Assembly: GCF_025244685.1 (NCBI RefSeq)
Contig: NZ_CP104202.1
Span: forward strand, 72,501-136,500
Length of the DNA stretch: 64,000 nucleotides
DNA from: Chlorobaculum sp. MV4-Y
GTDB lineage: Bacteria > Bacteroidota > Chlorobiia > Chlorobiales > Chlorobiaceae
Reading direction: 5' to 3'
The notes under the pieces are model-generated. The model had not been told where the DNA came from. It searched no databases and saw nothing but the letters and a program-made list of their open reading frames with translations. The position numbers were made by a program, and so were the translations under genes. Numbering within the stretch: position 1 is the first letter of the stretch; each line of letters starts with the position of its first letter. Shown piece by piece: positions 17,201-27,331 of the stretch.

Positions 17201-18730
17201 CCGGGTACGCAGCTGACGCTCCGTACGTTCCACCAGGGCGGTGCGGCGCAGGGCGGTATCTCTGAAACCGAGACCAAGGCGTTCTACGAAGGTCAGGTCG
17301 AGCTTGAAGATGTCAAGAGCGTTGAGCACTCCATCATTACCGAGGACGGCGTCGAGGAGACCCGGCAGATTGTCATCCAGAAAAACGGCAAGCTCAACAT
17401 CATCGACCCCGATTCTGGCAAGGTGCTCAAGCGTTACGTCGTACCGCATGGCGCGCACATCAATGTGATGCATGGCCAGATCGTGCGCAAGGATCAGGTA
17501 CTCTTCAGCAGCGAGCCGAACAGTACCCAGATCATCGCCGAAATGCCGGGTATCGCCAGGTTCATCGACATCGAAAAAGGCGTTACCTACAAGGAGGAGG
17601 TTGATCCGCAGACCGGTTTTGCTCAGCACACCATTATCAACTGGCGCTCCAAGCTGCGTGCATCCGAGACTCGTGAACCGCGCATCGCCATTGTGACCGA
17701 GTCTGGAGAGATCAGGAAGACCTATCCGGTGCCGATCAAGTCTAACCTCTATGTCGAGGACGGCCAGAAGATCGTGCCTGGCGATATTATTGCCAAGGTA
17801 CCGAGGAACCTCGATCGCGTCGGTGGTGACATCACGGCCGGTCTGCCGAAGGTGACCGAGCTGTTCGAGGCGCGTATCCCGACCGATCCGGCTATCGTCT
17901 CTGAAATCGACGGTTACGTGAGCTTTGGTTCGCAGCGCCGCAGCAGCAAAGAGATCAAGGTCAAGAATGACTTTGGCGAAGAGAAGGTGTACTATGTACA
18001 GGTAGGTAAGCACGTGCTTGCCACCGAAGGGGACGAGGTCAAGGCGGGTGATCCGCTGACTGACGGCGCGGTCTCACCGCAGGACATCCTGCGCATCCAG
18101 GGCCCCAACGCCGTGCAGCAGTATCTGGTCAACGAAATTCAGAAGGTGTATCAGATCAACGCTGGCGTGGAGATCAACGACAAGCACCTTGAGGTGATTG
18201 TCCGCCAGATGCTGCAAAAGGTGCGCGTTGAAGAGCCGGGTGATACCGATCTGCTGCCGGGCGACCTGATCGACCGAAGCACCTTCATCGAAGCCAACGA
18301 AGCCGTGGCCGAAAAGGTCAGGGTGATCGACCGTGGTGACGCTCCGGCAAGGATCATTGAGGGCCAACTTTACAAGCAGCGAGACATCACCAAGCTCAAC
18401 CGCGAGCTGCGCAGGAACAACAAGTTGCTCATCACCGTCGAGCCAGCGCTTCAGGCAACATCGCATCCTGTGCTGCTGGGTATTACCAGCGCCGCGTTGC
18501 AGACTGAAAGCGTCATCTCGGCGGCCTCGTTCCAGGAGACCACCAAGGTGCTGACCGACGCTGCTGTCGCGGGCAAGGTTGATCACCTCGCTGGTCTGAA
18601 AGAGAATGTCATTGTCGGCAAGCTCATTCCGGCCGGTACGGGTTTGCGCAAATACCGCTCAATCCGGCTTCGCAACAACGGAGCTGAAGAGGCTAAAGCT
18701 GTTGAGTCAGCATCAGCCGAGGAGAACTGA
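14258..18730 (+). CDS. rpoC: DNA-directed RNA polymerase beta-prime subunit
   Basis: RNAP beta-prime, 1490 residues from ATG 14258 ([19 protein letters not shown]). The frame stays open upstream into rpoB, but that part is not RpoC-like. Landmarks are the N-terminal zinc site ([20 protein letters not shown]), the rudder/lid region ([21 protein letters not shown]), the catalytic [14 protein letters not shown] Mg-binding loop, the bridge/trigger region ([36 protein letters not shown]), and the second zinc site ([13 protein letters not shown]). It is the last gene of the block; a strong intrinsic terminator follows 39 nt after the stop. Confidence 0.97.
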   Translation: MIFSQGSSPLKGDFSKIKFSIASPESILAHSRGEVLKPETINYRTFKPERDGLMCEKIFGPTKDWECYCGKYKRVRYKGIICDRCGVEVTTKSVRRERMGHISLAVPVVHTWFFRSVPSKIGALLDLSTKELERIIYYEVYVVINPGEPGEKQGIKKFDRLTEEQYFQIITEYEDNQDLDDNDPAKFVAKMGGEAIHMLLKGLNLDEIAVNLRKVLKESGSEQKRADALKRLKVVEAFRKSYEPQKRIRKKSTGLFLEEESPELYIYEGNKPEYMVMEVVPVIPPELRPLVPLEGGRFATSDLNDLYRRVIIRNNRLKKLIDIRAPEVILRNEKRMLQEAVDALFDNSRKANAVKTGESNRPLKSLSDALKGKQGRFRQNLLGKRVDYSGRSVIVVGPELKLHQCGLPKSMAIELFQPFVIRRLVERGIAKSVKSAKKLIDKKDPVVWDVLEKVIDGRPVLLNRAPTLHRLGIQAFQPTLIEGKAIQLHPLVCTAFNADFDGDQMAVHVPLSEEAQLEASLLMLSSHNLILPQSGKPVTVPSQDMVLGMYYLTKSRPGDKGEGQLFYSMEEVIIAYNEERVGLHAQIFVKYDGKVDQVFDPVRLVESMLPENQEEKKAWLKSQIEQKKLLVTTVGRVIFNQHVPEKIGFINKLINKKVAKELIAQLSSEVGNVETAHFLDNIKEVGFGYAMRGGLSIGLSDAIVPETKVKHIKNAQRDSAKVIKEYNRGTLTDNERYNQIVDVWQKTSNLVADESYEKLKKDRDGFNPLYMMLDSGARGSREQVRQLTGMRGLIARPQKSMSGQPGEIIENPIISNLKEGLTVLEYFISTHGARKGLSDTSLKTADAGYLTRRLHDVAQDVIVTIDDCGTTRGLHVERNIEEETSGQIKFREKIKGRVAARDIVDVTTDNVVVKAGEIITDELADLIQDTAGVEEAEIRSVLTCESKVGICSKCYGTNLSVHKLVEIGEAVGVIAAQSIGEPGTQLTLRTFHQGGAAQGGISETETKAFYEGQVELEDVKSVEHSIITEDGVEETRQIVIQKNGKLNIIDPDSGKVLKRYVVPHGAHINVMHGQIVRKDQVLFSSEPNSTQIIAEMPGIARFIDIEKGVTYKEEVDPQTGFAQHTIINWRSKLRASETREPRIAIVTESGEIRKTYPVPIKSNLYVEDGQKIVPGDIIAKVPRNLDRVGGDITAGLPKVTELFEARIPTDPAIVSEIDGYVSFGSQRRSSKEIKVKNDFGEEKVYYVQVGKHVLATEGDEVKAGDPLTDGAVSPQDILRIQGPNAVQQYLVNEIQKVYQINAGVEINDKHLEVIVRQMLQKVRVEEPGDTDLLPGDLIDRSTFIEANEAVAEKVRVIDRGDAPARIIEGQLYKQRDITKLNRELRRNNKLLITVEPALQATSHPVLLGITSAALQTESVISAASFQETTKVLTDAAVAGKVDHLAGLKENVIVGKLIPAGTGLRKYRSIRLRNNGAEEAKAVESASAEEN

Positions 18731-18769
18731 GTGTAAGGCGAGAGAAATAACGGCATCTTATTTAGAGCA

Positions 18770-18807
18770 ATGCCGCCCTGTAACTCAAACAGGGCGGCAT
18801 TTTTTTT
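18770..18807 (+). terminator. Rho-independent terminator after rpoC
   Basis: ATGCCGCCCTG (18770-18780), a 9-nt loop, CAGGGCGGCAT (18790-18800), then a run of eight T. A perfect 11-bp GC-rich stem, closing the secE-rpoC transcription block. Confidence 0.92.
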
Positions 18808-19252
18808 GTGCAATGTTGAATCTTGAATGCAACAACTTTTGTTCTTGAAACCCTCGGCGACCGAAGCTTCCTGTAACGGAATCCGCTTGGACGCAGCTTC
18901 AAGCCGGCGGATCGGAGCAGTGGCCGCGAGTATTCCCTGAGAATGCTTCGTTGTTTTCTCGAAAGCTGAAAAGTCCCGAAAATCCCGGCAAGCTTATCAG
19001 CAAGAGAGAGCAGCGAACTTCAATACCAGCCGTAAGCTGAAGGTTGGGGTTGGCGGAGGGCAATACCTGAATCGTCGAATCGATACCATGACGGAAGTGT
19101 AGCAGGCTATGTGCGCTAAGGATCGAAGAAAATCAAGCCGCAGCCTCAAATGGCCCTTCGCCACGGCAGAGGCTTGGATAAAATTGAGCCTATGGACAAG
19201 TCAGGCATAGGGTTGGTTGCTTCGGGGATTTTCTACCGGAAACATAATGATC
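18808..19252. other. Gene-free interval between rpoC terminator and accC
   Basis: About 445 bp with no supported gene on either strand. Short frames are interrupted, and no RNA family could be recognised by eye. It could hold decayed coding sequence, but nothing specific is seen. Confidence 0.5.
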
Positions 19253-19293
19253 AAACCCTGTAGCCATTCAGTAAATAAATGGCTACAGGGTTT
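19253..19293. terminator. Perfect 16-bp stem-loop downstream of accC
   Basis: AAACCCTGTAGCCATT (19253-19268) pairs perfectly with AATGGCTACAGGGTTT (19278-19293) around a 9-nt loop. It lies 53 bp beyond the accC stop on the minus strand. The closing TTT runs into a short AT-rich stretch, so it probably terminates the efp-accB-accC transcript, though the U-tract is weak. Confidence 0.65.
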
Positions 19294-19346
19294 GAAAATG
19301 GTCGGGTGCAGTATGAAGAGAGGTTATGAGTTCTCTTTGTTCAGGG

Positions 19347-20690
19347 TTACAATTTTTCGAACCTGAAGCTATCGAGGAAGCTCGTGTCAAACTCTCCACT
19401 TCGGAACACAGGGTCGTGCATGACCTGTTTGTGGAAGGGAATGGTGGTTTTTATCCCCACGACGATGAACTCATCGAGCGCTCTGGACATGCGGGCGATC
19501 GCTTCGTCCCGGTTATGGGCGGTGACGATGAGCTTGCCGATCATGGAGTCGTAGTTCGATGGCACGACGTAGCTCGCGTAGCAGTGCGAATCGATCCGGA
19601 CACCAGGGCCGCCGGGCGTGTGAAAGACCTGGATTTCGCCGGGCGAAGGCCTGAACAGGTGTTCGGGGTCTTCGGCGTTGATGCGGCATTCGATGGAGTG
19701 GCCCCTCGGCTCAAAGCTCCTTCCGGCAAGACTTGCTCCATCAGCGATACAGATCTGCTCGCGGACAAGATCGACGTCGTAGCGCTGCTCGGTCACGGGA
19801 TGCTCCACCTGGATTCGCGTGTTCATCTCCATGAAATAGAACTTCTTGTGCTTGTCGAGCAGGAACTCGATGGTGCCGGCGCCTTCGTAGTTGATCGCTT
19901 TGGCTGCTGCGATGGCTGCCGCTCCCATCTCCGCCCGAAGCTCTTCGCTGACCACCGGCGACGGGGTCTCCTCGATCAGCTTCTGGTGGCGGCGCTGCAC
20001 GGTGCAGTCGCGTTCGCCGAGGTGCACCACGTTGCCGTGCTGGTCAGCCAGAATCTGGATTTCGATGTGGCGTGGATTTTCAAGGAACTTCTCGATATAG
20101 ACGCCGCTGTTGCCGAAGGCCATGCCGGCTTCGCTCTGGGCGGTTTTGAGATTCTTTTCGAGCTGGCTTTCTTCGTGAACCACCCTCATGCCTTTTCCGC
20201 CGCCCCCAGCCGTCGGTTTGATAATGACGGGATAGCCGATCTTTTTGGCGGTCTTGATGGCGTGAGCCACATCTTCGACCAGCCCTTCACTTCCCGGAAC
20301 GACTGGCACGCCTGCCGCGATCATGGTCGATTTGGCGGTGTTTTTGTCGCCCATCCTGTTGATCATGTCAGCCGAGGGACCGATGAACTTGATATTCGAG
20401 GATTGGCAAACTTCCGAGAAATCAGCGTTTTCAGCAAGGAAGCCGTAGCCGGGATGAATGGCGTCGGCGTTGGTGACTTCAGCGGCGGCGATGATTCGCG
20501 GAATATTCAGGTAACTCTCTCTCGAAAGTGGCGGCCCGATGCAGACCGCTTCGTCGGCATACCTGACATGAAGGGAATCGGCATCGGCGGTCGAATAGAC
20601 GGCCACGGTGCAAATGCCCATCTCGCGGCAGGTATGCATGACCCGCAAGGCGATCTCCCCACGGTTGGCTATGAGTATTTTCTTGAACAA
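19347..20690 (-). CDS. accC: Acetyl-CoA carboxylase, biotin carboxylase subunit
   Basis: Biotin carboxylase, which carboxylates AccB-biotin with ATP and bicarbonate in the first step of fatty acid synthesis. The protein homology begins at [16 protein letters not shown], so the likely start is TTG 20690 (447 residues, the normal AccC size). The only upstream ATG (20780) would overlap accB by about 70 nt. Landmarks are the ATP-grasp Gly loop [13 protein letters not shown], the [20 protein letters not shown] block, and [15 protein letters not shown] at the catalytic site. It follows accB by 19 nt on the same strand. No strong ribosome binding site precedes the TTG, so coupling to accB translation is likely. 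Confidence 0.95.
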   Translation of the reverse strand: MFKKILIANRGEIALRVMHTCREMGICTVAVYSTADADSLHVRYADEAVCIGPPLSRESYLNIPRIIAAAEVTNADAIHPGYGFLAENADFSEVCQSSNIKFIGPSADMINRMGDKNTAKSTMIAAGVPVVPGSEGLVEDVAHAIKTAKKIGYPVIIKPTAGGGGKGMRVVHEESQLEKNLKTAQSEAGMAFGNSGVYIEKFLENPRHIEIQILADQHGNVVHLGERDCTVQRRHQKLIEETPSPVVSEELRAEMGAAAIAAAKAINYEGAGTIEFLLDKHKKFYFMEMNTRIQVEHPVTEQRYDVDLVREQICIADGASLAGRSFEPRGHSIECRINAEDPEHLFRPSPGEIQVFHTPGGPGVRIDSHCYASYVVPSNYDSMIGKLIVTAHNRDEAIARMSRALDEFIVVGIKTTIPFHKQVMHDPVFRSGEFDTSFLDSFRFEKL

Positions 20691-20709
20691 GGTGCAGTGA
20701 GTATTGAAG

Positions 20710-21186
20710 TTATGGCTTGACTCGGAACAGAGCCTGATTGTATTCGACCGGCTGGCCGTTTTCGACGAGAACCTCGACAATGGTTCCTGAAACCTCCGAT
20801 TCGATCTCGTTCATCAGCTTCATGGCTTCGATAATGCAGAGCACATCACCGGCTTTGACCTTGTCGCCTTCGTTGACAAACGGAAGAGAATCCGGGGATG
20901 GTGAGCGGTAGAAGGTGCCCACGATAGGTGAATGGATTTCGATCAGATCACTCGCGGCAGGCTCGGCGGCAGCCGGAGCCGGTTGTTCCTGCACGGCCTG
21001 AGGCACTGCGGGCTGAGGAGCCTGAACGGGTTGTTGCGCGATGACAGGCGCGGTCGGCAAAACAGCTGACACTTTCGAGTTGTTTCGTCTCAGCGTGATT
21101 TCGGATTGCCCATCCTTGATGATGACCTCATCAAGAGAGGAAATGTTGACGATCTCAATAAGCTGCTGAATTTCCTTGAGGTTCAT
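20710..21186 (-). CDS. accB: Biotin carboxyl carrier protein of acetyl-CoA carboxylase
   Basis: A 158-residue BCCP. The N-terminal segment ([20 protein letters not shown]) is followed by a Pro/Ala/Gln linker (about residues 45-78) and the C-terminal biotinyl domain with the biotinylation motif [10 protein letters not shown]. It carries the carboxyl group from AccC to the AccAD transferase. It sits 51 bp after efp and directly before accC in the widespread efp-accB-accC order. Confidence 0.96.
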   Translation of the reverse strand: MNLKEIQQLIEIVNISSLDEVIIKDGQSEITLRRNNSKVSAVLPTAPVIAQQPVQAPQPAVPQAVQEQPAPAAAEPAASDLIEIHSPIVGTFYRSPSPDSLPFVNEGDKVKAGDVLCIIEAMKLMNEIESEVSGTIVEVLVENGQPVEYNQALFRVKP

Positions 21187-21237
21187 GATTGTGGTCTTAT
21201 GATTTTACGCGCAATTCGGTAACAACAGTCAAAATAA

Positions 21238-21804
21238 TCACTTCTTAACTCTGTCCATGTACTCGCCGCTACGGGTGTCGATGCGGATGATGCTGCCGGT
21301 CTGGATGAACATTGGCACGTTCACCTCGGCGCCGGTTTCGACGATGGCCGGCTTGGTGCCGCTGGTGGCGCGGTCATCCTTGCTTGCAGGGCTGGTTTCA
21401 GTGACTTCGAGTTCGACGAAGGTCGGCAATTCAACTTCGAGGATCGAGCCGTCATCGGCAAAAACGATATCGACCATAACGGAGTCCTTGAGGAAACGAG
21501 AGGCCGAACCGATGGCCACTTCTGGCACATTGATCTGATCGAAGGTTTCGGTGTCCATCATGACATAGTCTTCACCATCACGATAGAGGTACTGGTATTT
21601 CTTTCTCTCGGTGACGATGACATCGACCTGTTCGGAGGCGCTGAAGCGGTATTCGACGTTGCGGCCTGTCTTGAGGTTTTTCATGCTGGCCTGGTAGAAG
21701 GCGCGAAGGTTGCCAGGTGTACGGTGGACAAGGCTTTCGATGCTGTGCGGCACCCCATTCCAACGGATGATGGCACCTCTTGAGACGTTGCTGATTGAAA
21801 CCAT
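21238..21804 (-). CDS. efp: Translation elongation factor P
   Basis: EF-P, 188 residues from ATG 21804 ([17 protein letters not shown]); the frame continues upstream to 21912 but that extension is not EF-P-like. The three-domain architecture is complete, with the C-terminal OB fold ending [19 protein letters not shown] (the family signature region). EF-P rescues ribosomes stalled at polyproline. The domain-I loop reads TPGNLRAF, where E. coli has KPGKGQAF. The residue aligned with modified Lys34 is therefore Asn, neither the lysylated Lys nor the rhamnosylated Arg of known systems. First gene of efp-accB-accC. Confidence 0.95.
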   Translation of the reverse strand: MVSISNVSRGAIIRWNGVPHSIESLVHRTPGNLRAFYQASMKNLKTGRNVEYRFSASEQVDVIVTERKKYQYLYRDGEDYVMMDTETFDQINVPEVAIGSASRFLKDSVMVDIVFADDGSILEVELPTFVELEVTETSPASKDDRATSGTKPAIVETGAEVNVPMFIQTGSIIRIDTRSGEYMDRVKK

Positions 21805-22037
21805 GACTTGACTTGCAGATAGGCGATACAGTACTGAGCCTGAATATCGAGGTTGAAAAGTTAAAGATATGTAATATAACACAGCCAGAACTGAATAACA
21901 ATGACAAGCCAAGACCCGCTTGGCACAAGGGAGAAAAACAAATTGGATGTTTGTTTGGCAGTCTTTAAATTGAATTATTGTAGTAATTGGAAATAGGTAA
22001 CCTGATTTTCCTCCAATATTTAAACGGTAAACTACTT

Positions 22038-22313
22038 ATGTCGAAAGCCGAGTTAGTAGAACAGATTGCAGAGCAGACCGGTTTGACCAAGGCTGATTCT
22101 GAAAGAGCGGTCAATGCATTCATCAATGTGGTGACCTCAACCCTGAAGAGCGGTGATGATGTGACTCTGGTGGGTTTTGGTACTTTTACCACTGGCGACC
22201 GGGCAGAGCGACAGGGCCGCAATCCCCAGACAGGCAAGACCATCACCATTGCCGCCAAGAAGGTTGTCAAGTTCAAACCGGGCAAAGCGCTGAAAGAAGA
22301 GGTCGGTTGCTGA
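22038..22313 (+). CDS. HU-family DNA-binding protein
   Basis: A 91-residue HU-type nucleoid protein from ATG 22038 ([20 protein letters not shown]). The N-terminal helical dimer region is followed by the beta-arm with the [26 protein letters not shown] signature, including the Arg-Asn-Pro intercalating tip. It bends and compacts DNA. The in-frame ATG at 21987 would add a non-HU-like stretch. Divergent from efp, and followed by its own terminator. Confidence 0.95.
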   Translation: MSKAELVEQIAEQTGLTKADSERAVNAFINVVTSTLKSGDDVTLVGFGTFTTGDRAERQGRNPQTGKTITIAAKKVVKFKPGKALKEEVGC

Positions 22314-22355
22314 GCCATTACCGGAGCTTACAAGCCCATCGAACGATTTTTCAAG

Positions 22356-22392
22356 GTCCATCATTCGCATGAGCAGTGATGGACTTTTTTTT
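22356..22392 (+). terminator. Rho-independent terminator after the HU gene
   Basis: GTCCATCA (22356-22363), a 13-nt loop, TGATGGAC (22377-22384), then eight T (22385-22392). It sits just upstream of accA, whose ribosome binding site AAGGAG immediately follows the T-run. Confidence 0.85.
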
Positions 22393-22408
22393 AAGGAGCA
22401 AGCATACT

Positions 22409-23413
22409 ATGGCGGCGAAAGTAGTTCTCGATTTTGAAAAACCCCTTTATGAGCTTGAAGAGAAGCTCAATGAAATGAGGGTTTATCTGAAAAGCGGCGA
22501 GGTCGATTCAATGTCGGAAGGCCGCGCAGGCCTGAAGCGCGAGATCGAATCGCTTGAAGCAAAGGTCGAATCGCTTCGCAAAACGATCTACAAGAATCTG
22601 ACCCGCTGGCAGAGGGTGCAGCTGGCCCGGCATCCGGAACGTCCCTATACGCTTGATTACATCTATATGATGATGAAGGATTTCGTCGAGCTGTCAGGTG
22701 ATCGTAACTTTGGCGATGACAAGGCGATCATCGGCGGTTTTGCCCGGCTTGAGGACGAATCTGCCGGTTTTTCGCAGAGCGTCATGGTGATTGGTCACCA
22801 GAAGGGGCGCGATACCCGGTCGAATCTCTACCGGAATTTTGGCATGGCTCAGCCTGAGGGTTATCGCAAAGCGCTCCGCCTCATGAAGCTCGCGGAAAAA
22901 TTCCGTAAACCGGTCATTACGCTGATCGATACTCCGGGGGCCTTTCCCGGCATCGAGGCTGAGGAGCGCGGACAGGCCGAGGCCATTGCTCGCAACCTTT
23001 ATGAAATGGCTGCTCTGAAAGTGCCGGTCATCTGCGTTATTATTGGTGAAGGTGCCAGCGGAGGCGCTATCGGCATTGGTGTTGGCGACCGCATTCTCAT
23101 GGCTGAAAATGCCTGGTACTCGGTCATCTCGCCCGAAAGCTGCTCCTCGATTCTCTGGCGGAGCTGGAACTACAAGGAGCAGGCGGCCGAAGCGCTCAAG
23201 CTCACGGCGGACGATCTGTTGGCCCAAGGCATTATCGACCGGATCGTGACCGAACCGCTCGGTGGAGCGCATCACAATCCCGAAGCAATGGCAGCGGCGC
23301 TCAAATCGATTCTGATCGAGGAGTTGCAGGGTTTGCTCACAAAAGATGCTCGTACGCTGGTGGACGAACGAATCGCAAAGTTCTCCTCAATGGGAGTGTG
23401 GGAAGAGAGCTGA
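22409..23413 (+). CDS. accA: Acetyl-CoA carboxylase carboxyltransferase subunit alpha
   Basis: A 334-residue AccA from ATG 22409 ([20 protein letters not shown]), preceded by AAGGAG. An upstream in-frame ATG at 22376 lies inside the previous terminator and is rejected. The protein has the N-terminal helical arm and a crotonase-like fold with [27 protein letters not shown] and [17 protein letters not shown]. It transfers carboxyl from AccB-biotin to acetyl-CoA together with AccD. accD is not in this window. It is separated from accBC by efp and hup and is read in the opposite direction. Confidence 0.96.
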   Translation: MAAKVVLDFEKPLYELEEKLNEMRVYLKSGEVDSMSEGRAGLKREIESLEAKVESLRKTIYKNLTRWQRVQLARHPERPYTLDYIYMMMKDFVELSGDRNFGDDKAIIGGFARLEDESAGFSQSVMVIGHQKGRDTRSNLYRNFGMAQPEGYRKALRLMKLAEKFRKPVITLIDTPGAFPGIEAEERGQAEAIARNLYEMAALKVPVICVIIGEGASGGAIGIGVGDRILMAENAWYSVISPESCSSILWRSWNYKEQAAEALKLTADDLLAQGIIDRIVTEPLGGAHHNPEAMAAALKSILIEELQGLLTKDARTLVDERIAKFSSMGVWEES

Positions 23414-23434
23414 CAGTCTTTCAAAGCGAAACCC

Positions 23435-23470
23435 AAAAAGCAGTCTCTACTTGTCAGGTCTGCTTTTTTT
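23435..23470 (+). terminator. Terminator after accA
   Basis: AAAAAGCAG (23435-23443) and CTGCTTTTTTT (23460-23470) form an A/T-flanked stem with a long loop and a T-run on the plus strand, 22 nt beyond the accA stop. Confidence 0.7.
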
Positions 23471-23541
23471 ACGTCATCGTTTTTTCGTCCTGTTCACGCC
23501 GTTTACCAAGTCCACATCGTTCATCGAAGTTTTGGCCCCAA

Positions 23542-23568
23542 AAAACCCCGGCGATGAACCGGGGTTTT
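23542..23568. terminator. Terminator downstream of korB (minus strand)
   Basis: AAAACCCCGG (23542-23551) pairs with CCGGGGTTTT (23559-23568). On the minus strand the second arm is followed by a T-run, giving an intrinsic terminator for korAB; it may also act on the plus strand. Confidence 0.85.
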
Positions 23569-23590
23569 CTGCTGGTATGTCGCAGTACGA

Positions 23591-24619
23591 TCAGTTGATC
23601 GTCCAGGTGCTGTTGCCGGCGAGCAGCTCTTCGAGCGTGCCTTCGCCTTTTTCCTGCGCCTTGCCGATCTGGGCGTCGAGCGCCTGTTCGTAGGTGAAGC
23701 GGTCTTCCACATAGAAGATGCCGAACGGCCTCGGCAGGAACTCCTCAGTGCTGTTCGGGTCGTCGAAGAAGCGCGACAGGATGTTGGCCTTGATGAGGTC
23801 GTTTTCGTTGTGAATCCAGAGATCATCTTTCGAAATGCCCGATTTTTCGAGGTCAATCACTGTCGGCTTGAAGCCGTCGAGGCGAATGCCCTTCGAGCCG
23901 TTCGCACCGAAGACCAGCGGCTGACCTTGTTCGAGGTAGAGGGTTGTGTCGTCCTTCCGCTCCTTGTCGCTGAACGGACCAAAAGCGCCGTCGTTGAAGA
24001 TCGGGCAGTTCTGATAAATCTCGACGATCGAGGTGCCTTTGTGGGCGTGGGCGCGCTTGAAAATTTCCTTCATCAGCTTGCCGTCGCGATCCATGACGCG
24101 GGCCACGAAGGTGCCGCCCGCACCGAGAGTCAGGGCGATGGTGTTGATCGGATAGTCCACCACGCCGGTCGGAGAGGTGACGGTTTTCAAACCCACTTTC
24201 GAGGTCGGCGAGTACTGTCCCTTGGTCAGGCCGTAAATCTCGTTGTTGAACAGCACGACGTTGATGTCGAGGTTCCTTCTGACCGTGTGGATGTAATGGT
24301 TGCCGCCGATGGAGAGGGCGTCGCCATCGCCAGTGCCGACCCAGACGCTGAGATCAGGGCGGGCAGCCTTCAGACCGGAAGCCATTGCCATGGCGCGCCC
24401 GTGGATGCCATGCACACCGTAGGTGTTGATATAGTACGGCAGCCTTGACGAGCAGCCGATGCCCGAGACCACGACAACCTCTTCGGTTTTCAGGCACAGT
24501 TCGGCCATCGCGTTCTTGAGTTGCTGGAGAACCATGAAGTCACCACAGCCGGGGCACCATTTCGGTTCCTGGTTCGACGTGAAATCCTTGGCGGTCAGAC
24601 AGGTATGTGTATCGGTCAT
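23591..24619 (-). CDS. korB: 2-oxoglutarate:ferredoxin oxidoreductase subunit beta
   Basis: A 342-residue beta subunit of a 2-oxoacid:ferredoxin oxidoreductase. The TPP-binding region includes [14 protein letters not shown], the [24 protein letters not shown] block, and [14 protein letters not shown] with the GDGD Mg/TPP motif. With KorA it carboxylates succinyl-CoA to 2-oxoglutarate using reduced ferredoxin in the reductive TCA cycle, or runs in the oxidative direction. Substrate assignment over pyruvate or branched-chain oxoacids rests on overall family resemblance and the gene pair. Its ribosome binding site, AAAGGAG, lies in the last codons of korA; only 3 nt separate the genes. Confidence 0.9.
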   Translation of the reverse strand: MTDTHTCLTAKDFTSNQEPKWCPGCGDFMVLQQLKNAMAELCLKTEEVVVVSGIGCSSRLPYYINTYGVHGIHGRAMAMASGLKAARPDLSVWVGTGDGDALSIGGNHYIHTVRRNLDINVVLFNNEIYGLTKGQYSPTSKVGLKTVTSPTGVVDYPINTIALTLGAGGTFVARVMDRDGKLMKEIFKRAHAHKGTSIVEIYQNCPIFNDGAFGPFSDKERKDDTTLYLEQGQPLVFGANGSKGIRLDGFKPTVIDLEKSGISKDDLWIHNENDLIKANILSRFFDDPNSTEEFLPRPFGIFYVEDRFTYEQALDAQIGKAQEKGEGTLEELLAGNSTWTIN

Positions 24620-24622
24620 GAT

Positions 24623-26506
24623 TCAGAGCTCCTTTAAGATATCGGTGATTTTTTCTTCGATTTCCATCTCGTTGAACGGCAGGCCCTGAACCTTGCTGAA
24701 GCCGACCGGTTCGATGAGGAACTTGTCTCTGATGAGGCTGAGCAGCTGCCCGCAGTTGTTTTCGGGAATCAGCACTTTCTTGAAGTTTCCGAGCATCGTG
24801 CCGAGATTTTTCGGGAACGGGTTGATATAGCGGAGATGCGCGTGGGCGACGTCGAGGCCGCATTCGCGAGCCTGCTCGACGGCTTTCTTGATGGCTCCGT
24901 AGGTCGAACCCCAGCCGAGGATGAGCAGATCGCCTTTTTCCGGGCCGTTGTCGATGGTGAGATCGGGAATAATATCGGCGACCTTTGCAACCTTTTCAGC
25001 ACGCAATCTGGTCATGAGTGCATGGTTTTCCGGATCGTGCGAAACGTGGCCGGTTTCATTCTGCTTTTCGAGACCGCCGATGCGGTGTTCAAGGCCGGGT
25101 GTGCCGGGGATACCCCATGGCCTGACGCCGCGCTCGTCACGTTTGTACGGCAGATATGCGGGATCGTCGGCTTTCCGTTCCGGTGAGAAGACGGGAGTGA
25201 TCGATGCGAGCTCGTCCGGTGACGGCACCAGCATCGGCTCGGAGCTGAGTGCGAGGTAGCCGTCGGTGAGGCAAAGGACGGGGGTCATGTACTCGACGGC
25301 GATCTTCGCGGCTTCGTAGGCTGCATAGAAGCAGTCAACCGGCGACATGGCCGCGATGACCGGTATCGGAGCTTCGCCGTGGCGTCCGTACATGGCCATG
25401 AGCAAGTCCGACTGTTCCGGCTTGGTCGGCAAACCGGTTGACGGGCCGCCGCGCATGACGTTGATGATGACCAGAGGAATTTCGAGAATGACCGCAAGGC
25501 CCATGCCTTCGGTTTTGAGCGCAAGGCCAGGGCCGGAGGTGCTGGTGGCGGCAAGCGCGCCGCCATAGGCCGCGCCGATGCTGGTCAGGATGCCGGCAAT
25601 TTCGTCTTCAGCCTGGAAGGTTTTGACGCCCCACTTCTTCAGTCCGGCAAGGGTCTGGAGAATTTCGGAAGCCGGGGTGATCGGATAGGAGCCGAGAAAA
25701 AGTTCCAGTCCAGCCTTTTTGGCGGCAGCGGCAAGACCGATAGCCGAAGCTTCGTTGCCGGTCACGCGGCGATAGACGCCCGGCTTTTTCTGTGCCGGTG
25801 CAACGCAGAAGCGGCCATGTTGCGAGAACATTTCGGTTTCGTCACCAAAATTGTAACCCGCCTTAACGGCCTTGATGTTGGCGTCTGCAATGTCTTGCTT
25901 GTTTTTGAACTTCGATTTGAGGGTCTCAATCGTGGTTTCGAGCGGCAGGCTGTAGAGCCAGTACAGAACGCCGAGCACGAACATATTTTTGCAACGGTCG
26001 ATGATTTTGACGCTCAGGCCGGTATCGGCAAGAGCCTTGCGGGTGAGGCTGACCACCGGGATTTTGAAGACGGTATAATCATTCAGCGTGCCGTCTTCAA
26101 GCGGATTGTTCGCTTCGCCGTAACCGGAAAGGTTCAGGTTCTTTGCGTCGAAGCCGTCACTGTCAGCAATGATGATGCCGCCATGGTGCAGGTTCTTCAG
26201 GTTCGCCTTCAGCGCGGCAGCGTTCATGGCGATCATGACGTCGAACTTTGCGCCTGGAGTATAGACGCCGGTTGTTCCGAACTGCAACTGGAATCCTGAG
26301 ACGCCTGCGACGGTACCGGCCGGCGGTCTGATTTCCGACGGAAAGTTCGGAAAGGTGTTCAGATCCGAGCCGTAAACGGCCACCGTGTTGGCGAACTGGG
26401 TGCCGGTAAGCTGCATGCCGTCACCGGAGTCGCCGGCAAAAAGCACTGACACGCTGGTTTTTGATATTACCATGTCATTTTTGTTTAAGATTGCGGTGTC
26501 ACTCAT
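24623..26506 (-). CDS. korA: 2-oxoglutarate:ferredoxin oxidoreductase subunit alpha (gamma-alpha fusion)
   Basis: A 627-residue fused gamma-alpha subunit. The N-terminal gamma-like domain (about 15-200; [21 protein letters not shown]) precedes the alpha PYR domain ([30 protein letters not shown]) with the substrate-binding region [25 protein letters not shown] and the C-terminal transketolase-like domain. The fusion, rather than separate gamma and alpha genes, is the usual two-subunit Kor form. It forms an operon with korB. The ATG at 26506 follows a purine-rich AAGGAAGAGGGG. A key enzyme for autotrophic CO2 fixation in green sulfur bacteria. Confidence 0.92.
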   Translation of the reverse strand: MSDTAILNKNDMVISKTSVSVLFAGDSGDGMQLTGTQFANTVAVYGSDLNTFPNFPSEIRPPAGTVAGVSGFQLQFGTTGVYTPGAKFDVMIAMNAAALKANLKNLHHGGIIIADSDGFDAKNLNLSGYGEANNPLEDGTLNDYTVFKIPVVSLTRKALADTGLSVKIIDRCKNMFVLGVLYWLYSLPLETTIETLKSKFKNKQDIADANIKAVKAGYNFGDETEMFSQHGRFCVAPAQKKPGVYRRVTGNEASAIGLAAAAKKAGLELFLGSYPITPASEILQTLAGLKKWGVKTFQAEDEIAGILTSIGAAYGGALAATSTSGPGLALKTEGMGLAVILEIPLVIINVMRGGPSTGLPTKPEQSDLLMAMYGRHGEAPIPVIAAMSPVDCFYAAYEAAKIAVEYMTPVLCLTDGYLALSSEPMLVPSPDELASITPVFSPERKADDPAYLPYKRDERGVRPWGIPGTPGLEHRIGGLEKQNETGHVSHDPENHALMTRLRAEKVAKVADIIPDLTIDNGPEKGDLLILGWGSTYGAIKKAVEQARECGLDVAHAHLRYINPFPKNLGTMLGNFKKVLIPENNCGQLLSLIRDKFLIEPVGFSKVQGLPFNEMEIEEKITDILKEL

Positions 26507-26718
26507 GGGTAGCCCCTCTTCCTTTTTTCAGAAAAAAAGTTCTGGACGACAAAAAAACTCCCGCACATGACCTGGTCACTGCAAAGAGATGATGTCGTGG
26601 TTGTATGGAGAAATTCTCTTAACGGCGGGTTCGGGCAGACAATACTTAACCCAAGGCAATTTTTAGCCTAAATAAAAATATACGGCACGACGGCTGTCGA
26701 TGCAAGAGTATGCGAGGG

Positions 26719-26982
26719 TTATTCTGCTTTTTTCTTCTCGACCACCATGTTGTTTTCTTTCAGCCAGGCCTGCCACTCCTCCTCCTCCCTGACGGGGCAC
26801 TGATTGCTCAGGTCGCAGATGTCGCAGCGCATCAGGCCGTAAATCTGGTCCATCCAGCAACCATTGGTGCTTTTGGGTACCTCGTTGACATAATTTAGAT
26901 TGGCCATGGTTTTTCTGACGCCAATATCCATCAGGTCGAGGATGTCTTTCCTCTTTTTCGGATTTTCGATTCCCCAGCTCAT
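26719..26982 (-). CDS. Small cysteine-containing conserved-looking protein of unknown function
   Basis: An 87-residue soluble protein (MSWGIENPKKRKDILDLMD...). I do not recognise the family. It has four Cys arranged C42-X10-C53-X2-C56-X5-C62 in a compact segment (GCWMDQIYGLMRCDICDLSNQCP), which could ligate a metal or Fe-S cluster, and a charged C-terminus (WQAWLKENNMVVEKKKAE). It is upstream of korA on the same strand, 212 bp away, so a redox role near the Kor enzyme is possible but is only inference. No membrane segment or signal peptide is visible. Confidence 0.65.
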   Translation of the reverse strand: MSWGIENPKKRKDILDLMDIGVRKTMANLNYVNEVPKSTNGCWMDQIYGLMRCDICDLSNQCPVREEEEWQAWLKENNMVVEKKKAE

Positions 26983-27331
26983 AATGCCTCTTGCGCTTTA
27001 GGGTTGAAGAGAAGAATAGGTTTTATAAGTCCTACAGGCCCTATAGGACTTATAAAACCCACCACGAAGTTCACCAGCTCTGCTCGTCTTCGATTAACCA
27101 ACCAATATAGCTTCTTTATTCAATAAGACCAGTTGTCGTGGCCAATATTCTCGGGGTTTCCGGTCGGAGCAGCTCCTCATAAAATCCGTTGGCATCGGGG
27201 CTGAAAAACCGTAAATTTCGAGCCGAAAAACGCTGCAGTCAGCTCTTTGGCGTGCACCGCAGCTCAACCCACAAGGGTGTCGCCGGATTTCCGTCACTGA
27301 TTTCCCCGATGCCCGCAAGCTACAGATACCT
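26983..27331. other. Divergent intergenic region upstream of alaS
   Basis: About 350 bp between the minus-strand Cys-rich gene and alaS. Apart from the palindrome at 27019-27059 I see no gene and no convincing promoter boxes. It must contain start signals for both flanking genes. Confidence 0.5.
27019..27059. repeat. Perfect 16-bp inverted repeat
   Basis: GGTTTTATAAGTCCTA (27019-27034) and TAGGACTTATAAAACC (27044-27059) flank the 9-nt CAGGCCCTA. The arms are AT-rich, unlike the GC-rich terminators here, and there is no T-run, so it may be a dispersed palindromic element or an operator in the divergent region. Confidence 0.7.

Noticed and set aside
15158-18013. A 951-codon minus-strand frame
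   Set aside because: Antisense to rpoC, with no recognisable domains.
18808-19252. Possible decayed gene or structured RNA between rpoC and accC
   Set aside because: Neither strand has a continuous frame or a recognisable fold beyond the terminators, so nothing specific is claimed.
19326-20720. A 464-codon plus-strand frame
   Set aside because: Antisense to accC.
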